In this document: piece after piece, positions 24,343 to 35,810 of the stretch | How positions within the stretch are numbered: position 1 is the stretch's first letter | How the letters are laid out: each line of letters opens with the position of its first letter | DNA from: Phymorhynchus buccinoides | Taxonomy: Eukaryota; Mollusca; Gastropoda; Neogastropoda; Raphitomidae | Length of the DNA: 64,000 nucleotides | NCBI GenBank assembly: GCA_017654935.2 | Contig: CM065704.1 | Span: 16,499,068-16,563,067 of the forward strand | Reading direction: 5' to 3' | The notes under the pieces: model-generated | The model's database searches: none | Told to the model about the DNA's origin: nothing | The model's input: the letters and a program-made list of their open reading frames with translations, nothing else | Translations under genes and position numbers: made by a program

Positions 24343-25195
24343 CAAATGGAGTTGTTGTTTGCTGTAATGTTGACATACCCTGGTTATGAAAGACTCCAGG
24401 GATCATCCTAACAGCGGAAGCACTTGAATGCTATCAGGACTATGGTACAAATCACGTCAAATGCATCAGCTGGGGATGAGAACATTATGAGTGTGACCGT
24501 TTCTGATTACCCTGCCACATGAGCAGCCACACTCCGTCTTCGGGGGATACCAAATGGAGTGAATGCACTGAAGCATTCTAATGACTGCCTTGTGCACAGG
24601 CCACACGCCTGCATGTACATGTCAGAGGCCGATGGGGGTTGGGGTGGGGGGTTGTCAGAAAATACAGTAAAGAAAGAAAACGATGGGGAAATCCATGACC
24701 TCATGTGATTCCAGGCCACTGTTTTTACTTTTAGCTTATTCTTTCAAGAGAGGCCTTTGTTGCGTCTTTTACGTTCAAATTATTACAACCTGCGCACGCA
24801 TGCATGTGTGCATGTGATAGCAGCAGAAATTATGTTACTATAGTATCTTAAAAAGTTACATAATTATGTCACAGGAAAATTGGAATCCGGAAAAATTTGG
24901 AATTTTCCTGAGAGAATATTCAATAGTCATTCGAAACTTTAAAGTTAGGTGTGCATCTCATTTTCTGTCTCTCTTTTATTTTGTCTGTGTCTGTCTGACT
25001 CTCTCTCTTTCTCCCCCCCTCTTTCTTTCTGTCCCTGTCTGACTGTCTCCCCCCTCTCTCTCTTTCTTGTTTGTCTGTCTTGATATCTTTTTTCATATCT
25101 CTCTCTCTGTCTGTCTCTCTGTGGGCCTGAAACGTTTTTAGTAAGAATGGCTAATGCGATCAAATGTTGATGACTTGATTATTTGATAGGCCGTA
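24343..25195. other. Intergenic, pyrimidine-rich, no gene
   Basis: Contains an impure (CT)n region (24960-25120). No exon is supported. Confidence 0.4.
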
Positions 25196-25202
25196 GTGTG
25201 TT

Positions 25203-25330
25203 TATGGGAGGGGGGGGGGGGGGGGGGTAGGAGAACAGTCATGGACTATTTTGCATCCATGGCCGGACCACTTTTCCCGAGGCTGCTAGTGCTACGTCCC
25301 TGTACTAGATTGAAGAAAGATACATTTTTT

Positions 25331-25407
<77 letters not shown>
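25203..25407. repeat. G tract (about 24 G) and (CT)n microsatellite
   Basis: A G-run at 25203-25227 and pure (CT)n at about 25335-25407. Confidence 0.9.
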
Positions 25408-25412
<5 letters not shown>

Positions 25413-26440
25413 TGCATAAAAAAAAAGAAAATTACTACACTGACTTACCACAACATGAAAGATCACGAATACGGAAAAAGCGATGTGTCTAACACAGAAA
25501 TGTGCTAAATAAATGGCCGAATGGTCAAAACACCGAATGGTTGGGCCAATTTCCTGCAAGTTTTGCCTTGTATCTAGTATTTTGTAGTAATCATGGGTAC
25601 AACTTTTCCTGTTTTACAAAGATTTCCTGTTTATTAATTTTACCAGAAAGGAAAGTTCTCCTTTTTTTAAAAATTGTCAAACAAGATCTTTGTGTGTCTA
25701 CTGTACTTTTCAAACACTTTAAAATAAGCATTTGTATAAATTGTGGAAAAAGCAAACTAGAATACCTTCATAAATCAATTTTTGCTTCAGCTGCAGGGGA
25801 CGTTATCCCTGGACCCCGGCCTTTCAGTTTGTTTCATTTACTGATTTAGTTTAGTTGCACCCATGAGTAATGGACAGGGTTAGAATTGGTTTAGGGCTAT
25901 TTTCATCAAAGAACAATAATGGGGAAAAAATCAACAAAGAAAAACAAGCTGAAAGCCTACTTTGTTCAATGATCGCCATGTCTACCGATGCAAAGTCAGC
26001 TGAACAAGTGTAGTAAAAGTTGCCAAAAGGAAGACAAATGGCCAACTTACCATTCACACTGTGCAGTGTTGTTTTTAGGGTTTAAGGTTAATGCTTTCAC
26101 CATTCGGCCCTACCATTCAGTGTTTTGACCATTCAGTAATCTCACAATTCGGCACCATCCTGCGTTTAGACGCACCCCCAAAAATCCGAAAGGGCAAGAT
26201 CAAGTTGCAGTCTAGCTAACTGGTAAGGGTAGCTTGGGACAAGTCATTTTCTTCTTTACTACTTTAGACCAAAGTCAGTCTCATGAGAGAGGGACAGAGA
26301 CTGTGTGTGTATGTGTGTGCGCGCATGAAGCAGTCCGTTGTAAAAACATGAATAATAGTTTGTTTTTTGTGAGCATTATCAACTTATTTGCACAGTCAGT
26401 ATATTAACATAAGATCATTTTTACTACCTTCATTGTGCAG

Positions 26441-27245
26441 GTTTCGATCAACTTCAACTTGACAGAATCTATTGACAGACCTGTGTTGATAACAGAAGCG
26501 TGACCGATAAACATGGATGACCCAACATCGAACCAATTCATTACATCACTGGTCAAGTCCTTGCAAGCTCTTTGCAATGGCTACATCGAGTTTTCCTCCT
26601 GCGTCGAAGTTGTTGGTCACATTCATTTGAATATTGATCGTAAAATCAAGCTGGACTATGTGCTCACGGAAGAGGTCAACAAATCAGTCGGTGAGGATGC
26701 CACTTTGTTTTCTAGTCACAGCTACCACTCCAAACCACCCAATAGTCAGACGGAAGAGAGCCCAGTTGAAAGACCACAGAGTGCTTCAAGCTCAATCAGC
26801 ACAGGCAGTAGTCGGCGGAAATCTCACCAAGTTCCCCGGGTAGACGATTCAGAGAGCCTCAGCTTTGTGGGCCTTGATGATGCCGCCCCTTCAGAGAAAG
26901 CAGACACGACAAACACTGTGGCAGCAACCGATAATAAAGACAGCATTTCAGACTCTTTCTTCTCAGGTAACACTCTTTTGTTATCCCGTGATACGACTTC
27001 ACCGAAAATAAGTGCAGGGAGCAGTGTGCCTAGCGCCAGCAGTCAGGAGAAACGACGCAGAAGTGCCTGTTCACTGCTCAGCTCTGCTAGTGCTAGTGCT
27101 GCGAAACGCAGGCGTTCAGCTGATGCGGACCCCAAGCCTGAGCCTGAGCAGCCCGTCTCGGAGCCGTCTCTTGTTTTGAACATCAAGGAGGAACCTGAAG
27201 ATGACATGTCGGCGTATCTGAGCTCTGCGGAGGCATCAGCTGAAG
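26441..27245 (+). CDS. Gene 2, first coding exon: conserved N-terminal domain
   Basis: The acceptor CATTGTGCAG ends at 26440 and the ATG at 26513 sits in a good context (AAACATGG). Coding runs to 27245, where GAAG|GTACTT leaves phase 1. The 244 residues begin with the domain shared with gene 1 (residues 1-78; SLVKS, QALCNGYIEF, GHIHLNIDR, KLDYVLTEEV). A Ser/Thr-rich linker follows, then basic motifs EKRRRSA and AAKRRRSADADPK near residues 181-206, and LNIKEEPEDD near 223-232, a SUMO consensus with acidic extension at the same relative place as in gene 1. It is the shared head of at least four predicted isoforms. I do not recognise the domain family and it is not BTB. A nuclear regulator or partner-binding domain is inferred from the NLS and SUMO motifs and from the DNA-binding tails. 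Confidence 0.92.
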
Positions 27246-27496
27246 GTACTTGAAATTTTTAAAATTTAGATTGATAATAAGATAGAGATGACATTATTGA
27301 ATGGTTTTTTTAATTGTTTAATTTTTTTTTTTTTTTTACCATTCGCAGCATTCTGAAACGTTTACTAACATACTCTCTTCTTTGAACATCAAAACACAGC
27401 AATAGTACAGTACAGCAGCTGCTGCACGGTGACCAGGAGCTGGCCCAGGTGGTGGTCATCACCACCACATTTATTTGTTAGTTTCTTTTTTTTGTG

Positions 27497-28573
27497 TACA
27501 GTCGACCCCCTCTTTTAAGACCTTCAAAAAATCGCGGAAAATCGGTCGTAAAAGAGGGGGGTCTTAAATCAGGGGTGACCAAAACAATGCACTCAGTGAC
27601 TCACTACACCGTATATGACGCACAGCACATGCATACACTAGAACTAAAACATGCTTTCTCCGTCATTCTTGAATGAAACATCGCGGTCTAGCTAATATAC
27701 GAAAACGAGCGAAAACGGGCTAAAACAGAAAGTGTGCTCGCGGCCCGTGTTGCACTCACACACAAACTACACATAGCAACAGTACAGACCTAATTTTCGC
27801 CATTTTACGCTCTGGCAGTTCATTTTCAATCAGTTTGCACACACGGAACTCTTACCGCGCATACAACTCGGCTGACAAAATGGCGCCGCATACACCGCAA
27901 ATACGAAATCACGGCAAACGCTAATGCGCCAGCTGCTTTCATTTATCGGATTTTGTGTGTTGTTTGCATTCAGTGAGTGTTTCAGTGCACGCACTAACGC
28001 CGATTTATCAGTTTGATAACGGAAAGGAGCTGCTGTTCAACTTATTTTTTGTAAAGTGAGACCATTCACTGAGTTCCAACTTATGGAGTGTGACCGATCA
28101 CCTAGTTTCAACTTGGGAGTTGACTTCGCATTTAGGCCTACGTGTGCAAAGAGTTCGTAAAGATCGACACGATCGCGACCGTTTCAGTTCAAACTTTGAT
28201 CATAAACTGCTCAGTGATGACACATGTGCATAAAAGTGGTGACATTTAGTGGTCAGATCGTGATATCGCTGATTAAATTCTTCAATTTCGGCATGAGAAC
28301 GGTTCGTTTTTACCGAGATTGACCTAACAACAGTGTGCGTCGGCTCGAACTGAGGCCGAGAAGGATAGATATCATCGTTTTTGCGACTGATAATTGTCAG
28401 AATGGGTTGCATCGGTCGTAAAATCAACAAGATTTACGGTCGCAAAACGCGTTAGAGGGGGAGTCGTAAATGAGGAGGCAAGTTTAGAAGAAAAACGATC
28501 CGTCATTCATATTTCAGTCGTAAAAGAGGGGAGGTCGTAATTCAGAGGGCCGTTCGTGAGGGGGTCGACTGTA
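27497..28573. mobile_element. pogo/Tc1-like MITE, TACAGTCGACCCCCTC ends
   Basis: TACAGTCGACCCCCTCTTTT at the left is answered by GAGGGGGTCGACTGTA at the right, with TA borders. The subterminal regions repeat AAGAGGGGGGTCTTAAAT-like lines. It lies in intron 1 of gene 2. There is no transposase, and the rest of its 1.08 kb is unique. Confidence 0.75.
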
Positions 28574-28597
28574 CCCTTTTTAATGATTGGAGGGAGT

Positions 28598-28845
28598 TTA
28601 ACCCTTTCACCGCCTGCCATTTTACAGCCAAAAATACCATTAAACAACTGGGTCGAGAAAAAAAACAAATCTGCAATATGCGAATTTCTGTATGACGTGT
28701 ATAACATGAGGCCTACGTATCCTTACCTCCCAAAATTTAGAAAATAGGGTCTTTGGATAACAGGTCCTGATTTGATGCTTTTTAGTGACATATGTGTTAA
28801 ACCATTATGGTGCAAAAAATGCGACATTGGCAGCGAAAGGGTTAA
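28598..28845. mobile_element. piggyBac-like MITE in intron 1
   Basis: TTAA-flanked copy with left end CCCTTTCACCGCC and right end TTGGCAGCGAAAGGG; interior typical of the family. Confidence 0.85.
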
Positions 28846-29095
28846 TAAAATATGTTTTGTAATGTTACACATTATTGAATGTTGAAATGTTTGATAATGC
28901 ACCAGGTTTGTTGGCCCCTGAGTGTGCGTGTGACTGTGTTTGGACTATTGACTATTGTCTATTAGTGTTAGAAACAGTTTGATCTTATTTTTGTAAGAGA
29001 AATGTAATATACACATGCACAGGTCTAAAGCCTCTCATCACATGCATTGAGATTTGAAAACAATGAAAAGACAAGGCGATTAACATTTTGTGAAG

Positions 29096-29109
29096 GGGGG
29101 GGGGGGGGT
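29096..29109. repeat. Poly-G tract
   Basis: Short G-run (14 positions, one T at the end) between two MITEs. Confidence 0.8.
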
Positions 29110-29144
29110 GTTATGGACCGAAAAGTTAAACCTTTTGTCTCTGA

Positions 29145-29389
29145 TTAACCCTTTCGCTGCCAGCCATTTTTCAGCAAAAAAATTCCATTAAATTTACCTG
29201 GGTAGAGAAAAACATCTGTTGTAATATTGGGGATTCCTCTGTGACATATTTAAAGCAAAGCCTATCCTTACCTCCCAAAATTAACAGAATAGGGTCTTTG
29301 AATAACAGACCCTGATTTGATGCCTTTTAATGACATGGGTGTTAAATCATTGTGGTGCAAAAATGCGACGTTGGCGGTGAAAGGGTTAA
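29145..29389. mobile_element. piggyBac-like MITE just before the acceptor array
   Basis: TTAACCCTTTCGCTGCCAGC at the left, TTGGCGGTGAAAGGGTTAA at the right. It ends about 110 bp before the first 113-bp repeat. Confidence 0.85.
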
Positions 29390-29500
29390 TTTGATTAATA
29401 AATCAATCAAATTTTAAAACTATAAGCAATTTTCTTCTAAATTCTAACCCCCCCAAAATTATGTTTTTAATTAAAACTCTGAATCCTATTGAAAATAACA

Positions 29501-31760
29501 TTTTAATGAATTCTATCATCCTCCTTTGTTTGTCAGAGCTGGCTTCCCCGGACCTGAAAATCCCACTGATGGAGTCGTCGTTAGAAGGCGCCGGTCAGAG
29601 CGAACTGACCACCTTCATTGCTCACATTTTATCTTCCTTTGTTTGTCAGAGCTGGCTTCCCCGGACCTGAAAATCCCACTGATGGAGTCGTCGTTAGAAG
29701 GCGCCGGTCAGAGCGAACTGACCACCTTCATTGCTCACATTTTATCTTCCTTTGTTTGTCAGAGCTGGCTTCCCCGGACCTGAAAATCCCACTGATGGAG
29801 TCGTCGTTAGAAGGCGCCGGTCAGAGCGAACTGACCACCTTCATTGCTCACATTTTATCTTCCTTTGTTTGTCAGAGCTGGCTTCCCCGGACCTGAAAAT
29901 CCCACTGATGGAGTCGTCGTTAGAAGGCGCCGGTCAGAGCGAACTGACCACCTTCATTGCTCACATTTTATCTTCCTTTGTTTGTCAGAGCTGGCTTCCC
30001 CGGACCTGAAAATCCCACTGATGGAGTCGTCGTTAGAAGGCGCCGGTCAGAGCGAACTGACCACCTTCATTGCTCACATTTTATCTTCCTTTGTTTGTCA
30101 GAGCTGGCTTCCCCGGACCTGAAAATCCCACTGATGGAGTCGTCGTTAGAAGGCGCCGGTCAGAGCGAACTGACCACCTTCATTGCTCACATTTTATCTT
30201 CCTTTGTTTGTCAGAGCTGGCTTCCCCGGACCTGAAAATCCCACTGATGGAGTCGTCGTTAGAAGGCGCCGGTCAGAGCGAACTGACCACCTTCATTGCT
30301 CACATTTTATCTTCCTTTGTTTGTCAGAGCTGGCTTCCCCAGACCTGAAAATCCCACTGATGGAGTCGTCGTTAGAAGGCGCCGGTCAGAGCGAACTGAC
30401 CACCTTCATTGCTCACATTTTATCCTCCTTTGTTTGTCAGAGCTGGCTTCCCCGGACCTGAAAATCCCACTGATGGAGTCGTCGTTAGAAGGCGCCGGTC
30501 AGAGCGAACTGACCACCTTCATTGCTCACATTTTATCTTCCTTTGTTTGTCAGAGCTGGCTTCCCCGGACCTGAAAATCCCACTGATGGAGTCGTCGTTA
30601 GAAGGCGCCGGTCAGAGCGAACTGACCACCTTCATTGCTCACATTTTATCTTCCTTTGTTTGTCAGAGCTGGCTTCCCCAGACCTGAAAATCCCACTGAT
30701 GGAGTCGTCGTTAGAAGGCGCCGGTCAGAGCGAACTGACCACCTTCATTGCTCACATTTTATCTTCCTTTGTTTGTCAGAGCTGGCTTCCCCGGACCTGA
30801 AAATCCCACTGATGGAGTCGTCGTTAGAAGGCGCCGGTCAGAGCGAACTGACCACCTTCATTGCTCACATTTTATCTTCCTTTGTTTGTCAGAGCTGGCT
30901 TCCCCGGACCTGAAAATCCCACTGATGGAGTCGTCGTTAGAAGGCGCCGGTCAGAGCGAACTGACCACCTTCATTGCTCACATTTTATCTTCCTTTGTTT
31001 GTCAGAGCTGGCTTCCCCAGACCTGAAAATCCCACTGATGGAGTCGTCGTTAGAAGGCGCCGGTCAGAGCGAACTGACCACCTTCATTGCTCACATTTTC
31101 TCTTTCTTTGTTTGTCAGAGCTGGCTTCCCCGGACCTGAAAATCCCACTGATGGAGTCGTCGTTAGAAGGCGCCGGTCAGAGCGAACTGACCACCTTCAT
31201 TGCTCACATTTTATCTTCCTTTGTTTGTCAGAGCTGGCTTCCCCGGACCTGAAAATCCCACTGATGGAGTCGTCGTTAGAAGGCGCCGGTCAGAGCGAAC
31301 TGACCACCTTCATTGCTCACATTTTCTCTTCCTTTGTTTGTCAGAGCTGGCTTCCCCGGACCTGAAAATCCCACTGATGGAGTCGTCGTTAGAAGGCGCC
31401 GGTCAGAGCGAACTGACCACCTTCATTGCTCACATTTTATCTTTCTTTGTTTGTCAGAGCTGGCTTCCCCGGACCTGAAAATCCCACTGATGGAGTCGTC
31501 GTTAGAAGGCGCCGGTCAGAGCGAACTGACCACCTTCATTGCTCACATTTTATCTTTCTTTGTTTGTCAGAGCTGGCTTCCCCGGACCTGAAAATCCCAC
31601 TGATGGAGTCGTCGTTAGAAGGCGCCGGTCAGAGCGAACTGACCACCTTCATTGCTCACATTTGATCTTCCTTTGTTTGTCAGAGCTGGCTTCCCCGGAC
31701 CTGAAAATCCCACTGATGGAGTCGTCGTTAGAAGGCGCCGGTCAGAGCGAACTGACCACC
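29501..31760 (+). repeat. 113-bp tandem array: 20 copies of the exon 2 splice acceptor
   Basis: Each unit holds about 36 nt of intron end (CATTTTATCTTCCTTTGTTT + GTCAG) and the first 77 nt of exon 2 (starting AGCTGGCTTCCCCGGACCTG). Acceptor-to-exon junctions fall at 29537 + 113n up to 31684, exactly 19 periods with no indel. Copies differ only by rare substitutions (CCCCAG/CCCCGG, TTTTATC/TTTTCTC). Only the last copy continues into unique exon sequence (CTCAGGGCCTAGGG). Reading on from any earlier acceptor meets TGA in the next copy (44 codons in), because 113 is not a multiple of three. Confidence 0.95.
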
Positions 31761-31926
31761 TTCATTGCTCAGGGCCTAGGGGGAGACCCCGATCAGCAGC
31801 TGGGGCCTTACCCTGTCCTGCTTCACGCCACCTCGAAGCTGAGCATGGTGCCGGTCGCTCTGCCTGTGCCCGCACCGTCCAGTACCGCCAGCCTTGACCC
31901 CGCTCCGCTGCCCACCACCAGCGCAG
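31684..31926 (+). CDS. Gene 2, common exon 2
   Basis: 243 nt (81 residues), phase 1 in and phase 1 out: G from exon 1 plus AG gives Glu, and the donor is GCAG|GTAGGG. I chose the last of the 20 tandem acceptors because only this one reads through to the donor. The peptide starts ELASPDLKIPLMESS and includes SELTTFIAQGLGG and a Pro/Ala/Ser-rich end. It is homologous to gene 1 exon 2 and is probably a flexible linker. The phase 1 donor fits all four downstream module acceptors (39234, 44492, 49137, 59532). Confidence 0.88.
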
Positions 31927-31969
31927 GTAGGGGGGAATCTTGTTGTCTGGCATGTTGACAAGTGACGAT

Positions 31970-32501
31970 CAGGGCTCCCAATCGTCCTGCAAAACAAGGG
32001 GTCCCAGGGACTCCTTCACTTACAGTACTTATCAGGGCTCCCAATCGTCCCGCAAAACAAGGGGTCCCAGGGACTCCTTCACTTACAGTACTTATCAGGG
32101 CTCCCAATCGTCCCGCAAAACAAGGGGTCCCAGGGACTCCTTCACTTACAGTACTTATCAGGGCTCCCAATCGTCCCGCAAAACAAGGGGTCCCAGGGAC
32201 TCCTTCACTTACAGTACTTATCAGGGCTCCCAATCGTCCCGCAAAACAAGGGGTCCCAGGGACTCCTTCACCTACAGTACTTATCAGGGCTCCCAATCGT
32301 CCCACAAAACAAGGGGTCCCAGGGACTCCATCATTTACAATTACAGTATAGACAGTCCTAGAGAAGGGGTCCCAATGACATTGTGAATGCTAAAAATAAT
32401 TTTCATAGTGCATCCCCTGGACCCCCTGCGCATTCTTTTGGAGGGTCCTTTAAAATTCTAGTGCTTCATAGACCCCAAAATGGGGAGCCCTGGGAGCCCT
32501 G
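31970..32501 (+). mobile_element. GGGTCCC-family MITE with a 6-copy 63-bp internal expansion
   Basis: The ends are CAGGGCTCCCA and TGGGAGCCCTG, as in the copy at 11104-11337. The leftmost 63 bp is tandemly repeated six times (starts at 31970, 32033, 32096, 32159, 32222, 32285), almost without change. It starts 43 bp after the exon 2 donor. Because 63 is divisible by three, long open frames appear on both strands; they carry no protein signal. Confidence 0.85.
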
Positions 32502-32726
32502 GATGATGAATGTTGGGGCTGTGCCGGTCGGGGTTCATTCCCGGGGGCTGCTACGGTAGCCGGGTTGGCCTGACTGGAGCCATGAAACGCTGGCATGACC
32601 TCTATTTTTTAGTTGTTTTATTTTCTGTTGATTTTAAGTTCGGTTTATTTTTCTTCCTGGCACAACGCTGTGCAACTTCTGCAAGTGTCTGGAGGGAGAG
32701 CTCACCGTCATATATATTAGATGGGT

Positions 32727-33142
32727 TTTTGTTTGTGGCTCAAGCCACAAACCTATAACTCACTTTGTCGGTCTGTCTGTCGGTCGGTCTGTCCAAAATT
32801 GTCGCACATTTTGACAAAATTGTCGCACTTCAAATCGAGGCTACTCTTCAAATTGAGGCTGCTCTTTAAAATGATGTATTTTAAAAGCGTACAAAATAAT
32901 AAACATGTGTAATACAGACACTGCAACAGACACGACGAGTATGCGGTGCTTCTTTTGATGAGTATAAGTAGGATACATAGTTTTAAATGTTTTCCAAAAG
33001 ATATAAAAAGTGACGAAATGGTGCAGAGATAACATTCTGGTTTACAGATTAAAATTATTGAAAAGCCAGGGGAGGTGACTCATGATTGGAGTGGTAAAAA
33101 TAGACCGCGTGCCACAAACTATTGCGATTTCACGCTTGTTTT
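32727..33142 (-). repeat. Dispersed repeat family R1, copy 3
   Basis: Inverted match to 339-742, with matching terminal GTTTGTGGC segments. Lies in intron 2 of gene 2. Confidence 0.75.
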
Positions 33143-33411
33143 GTGTGTGTGATTATCTTTTTCAGTTTTGTGTGTGTGTGGTCGTGTTCACCGAGAAGTC
33201 ATAGAGATGAGGTGAAGGACTAAATCGGGTTGGAGAACTCTCCTTCAAATTTCAATTGAAGAGAATTTCTAAGAAATCGTATTAACTTTTAGTGGAAAGG
33301 TTTGACTTTTTCTCAGTGAGAAAACCCCCCCCACGATAGATGAAAGAACAAACGGGAAACAAATCAAACAGAACTAGTTGTATTGAATGAATGACTCACT
33401 CTTAACCCCTT

Positions 33412-34086
33412 GACTGCCAGAGAAAATCAGACCAAAAAATAATTGGGCATATCAATTATCATGCCATAAAAAAAGACAATTGATTGAGTCAATCTCAGAC
33501 ATGCCTACCGTCACGGATTATCCGTATTTGTTACGGAAATGTATTGATTTTGGCAGTGTGTTCCGAAAATATGGAAAGCAGGCTCATGTGACGGGAAAAA
33601 TTAAAACATCAACAACAAAAAATTATGATGCCGGCTGGTGGTTTAGCGTCTGCGAGAGAGGGAGAGAGAGATCTATATAATTATAGAGAGGCGGGAAAGC
33701 AATACTGAAAGCTTACGAAAGTCAGACCCAAAGTTTTCCGAGAGCTTTTCAACCAATTGTCTTTCACCAAGGTCGGGCCAAAATTTGACCTACGCGCTTG
33801 GCAGCTTCAAGCGTCGGAGTGCGTGAATTCCATGAAGATGGATGCTGGACGGAAGCTATGTTCCTGAAAATCATGCTCTGCTACGGATTTTGAGTGGAAG
33901 TGTTCATGAAAAGCAAATCTGGGGGTAGGCATGTTTGCAATCTGGCAAAATGGTCTGGGTATATAACTCTCTTGACTGTGTTAGAGCAAAAGCCAGCACA
34001 TCAGGGTTATTCCTCTTCATTTAATGATGTCATCAGTGATGTCATCAGGTCAATACGTAATACATTGGTGGCAGTCAAGGGGTTAA
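33412..34086. mobile_element. TTAA-flanked MITE, second piggyBac-like family
   Basis: TTAACCCCTTGACTGCCA at the left and TGGCAGTCAAGGGGTTAA at the right are exact inverted copies with TTAA borders. 675 bp. Different interior from the CCCTTTCACCGCC family. Confidence 0.8.
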
Positions 34087-34306
34087 TAGGGAGGGGTAGC
34101 ATTTTGTGTGTGTGTGCATGTGTGTCGAGAGAAAAGAAAATTGTGATGGAGACTTTGGTTAAATGGCTGGCTGTAAATAATATTTCATCATCTTTTATAT
34201 GACCTTTAGCCATGGGTTTTGTGTCATGATTCGTAATCTATAATAATAAAAAAAATGATTTTCCAGTCTAATTCACTTGTTAAGAGATGCATCCAGTATT
34301 TGTAAG

Positions 34307-35297
34307 TACAGTGGAACCTCCCTATTAAGACCTTGAAATATTAGTCCCCAAAGGTCTTAATAGGGAGGGGTCTTATAGGGAGGTGGACACTTAGTAGTCC
34401 AGATATGAAGGAAAAATCTAAAAAAACTTTTGGGTCACATCTTACAGGAAGTCTTTTTTTTTTTGCTGTCCCATCTTCTGTCCACGCCGCTCATTCCGAG
34501 TCCCAACTCGCAGCCACACCTCCACTTGTTCAGGTCGCAGAATCCGAGACTAGCAGTTCAAGGGGAGCAAATCTATGTTAGGCCGTCAGGAGGCAACCAA
34601 CCGAGGAGACACTGCACTGCTGCTGTGTCATTTCGGTGGAGTTCAGTAGAGCCTGTTCAGGACACCACCTACTAAGTCCCCTGACGACACTATTCTCTTA
34701 GTCGCGGAGTCAGCGTGAGTGAGGTCCTCCTTCGAGGGCGCCACCACGACCGTCCACCGACAGCTCCCTAGAACACACTGATACCCATGACTTTGACCCG
34801 AACGCTCCAAGGCATAGACTGGATTGGAAACCGAAACTGAGGTCACCATGAGAGCAGGGCATGCAAAGCCACAGAATTTGAGACATTTTTCTTTTTAATG
34901 ATTGATGGAAATGAGGCGGATGACTATGATGATGATGATGATGCTATGGAGTTCCATATCGATCTGAGACTACATGACAGGGCTGTATTCTACGCTTCCT
35001 TTCATAATGATATCCCGGCGTTAACCAGGCGCCTGCAGTGTTGGTCTTTAAATTGGAGCAACACTCTCAGAATCGCATCCGTTAAGCGGATGAAGCTCGA
35101 CTGTGTGGTTTCAGTCTTCCCATTGAGCCCATATCCACTCACTCTGGATAGGAGTCGGTCCAGGACCGAAAAAAACCTCGCCTCTGATGGGATTCGAACC
35201 CGTGGCCAGTAGTCCGCGGCGCTAACCACTACGCCACGGCGGCTGGTCTTACAGGAAGTCTTAATACGGAAGGTCTTAATCGGGAGGTTCCACTGTA
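34307..35297. mobile_element. pogo/Tc1-like MITE, TACAGTGGAACCTCCC ends, carrying a SINE
   Basis: TACAGTGGAACCTCCCTATT + AAGACC at the left and GGTCTTAATCGGGAGGTTCC + ACTGTA at the right, with TA borders. A tRNA-derived SINE lies inside at about 34990-35245. Confidence 0.8.
34990..35245 (-). mobile_element. tRNA-derived SINE
   Basis: On the minus strand: GCCGCCGTGGCGTAGTGGTT + AGCGC (box A), then GGGTTCGAATCCCATCAG (box B, near 35191), then a body rich in CCTATCCAGAGTGAGTGGAT. It is not a functional tRNA gene: no closing acceptor stem is found. Confidence 0.75.
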
Positions 35298-35810
35298 CAT
35301 TTACTATGAATAGATCTGCTATTGGAATTGGAATTTCCATGAACCAAGAACATAGAACCGTGAGACTGTGCCAAAAGTTGCTTCTTAGTAACTTACTTTA
35401 GTATAAAGTTTATGCGTTGGAAAATGAAAATGTGTAAAAAACATGTTGATGATGATGATACATGATGCAAGCCAGGCAGTTAACTGAATACTGAATATGA
35501 TCATGTTGTAAGTTGACATTAATTTTGTTGAGTAAACGTGACATAACAGAGTAAATCCACCAATCAAGTGGTATTTTCTTCAACAATTGCAATGGTTTTC
35601 AAGTTCAGTTTGGCTTTATCAGTAGGACAAGTTGTCTTTAGTTTGTGGTAACTCTGCAATTGTGCAAGTTCTACAATTGATATTATTGAAATAAGTAATG
35701 CATCAACGTTGTTGCTCTTGGCAACTAAAAAGAAAAAAATGCATGTGCTAACAAACGTGTTTGCTTGTGTTTGTTTCTGCTCTAAGAAGTTCAAAATAAC
35801 AAAAAATGTT

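Noticed and set aside
25305..25559. Arg-Glu repeat protein frame
   Set aside because: Translation of a (CT)n tract; the same applies at 56.1, 56.4 and 57.5 kb.
29501..31760. Nineteen overlapping 92-codon frames
   Set aside because: Frame-shifted readings of the 113-bp repeat; each ends in the next unit.
31823..32386. 160-codon minus and 148-codon plus frames
   Set aside because: Translation of the 63-bp array and the antisense of exon 2.
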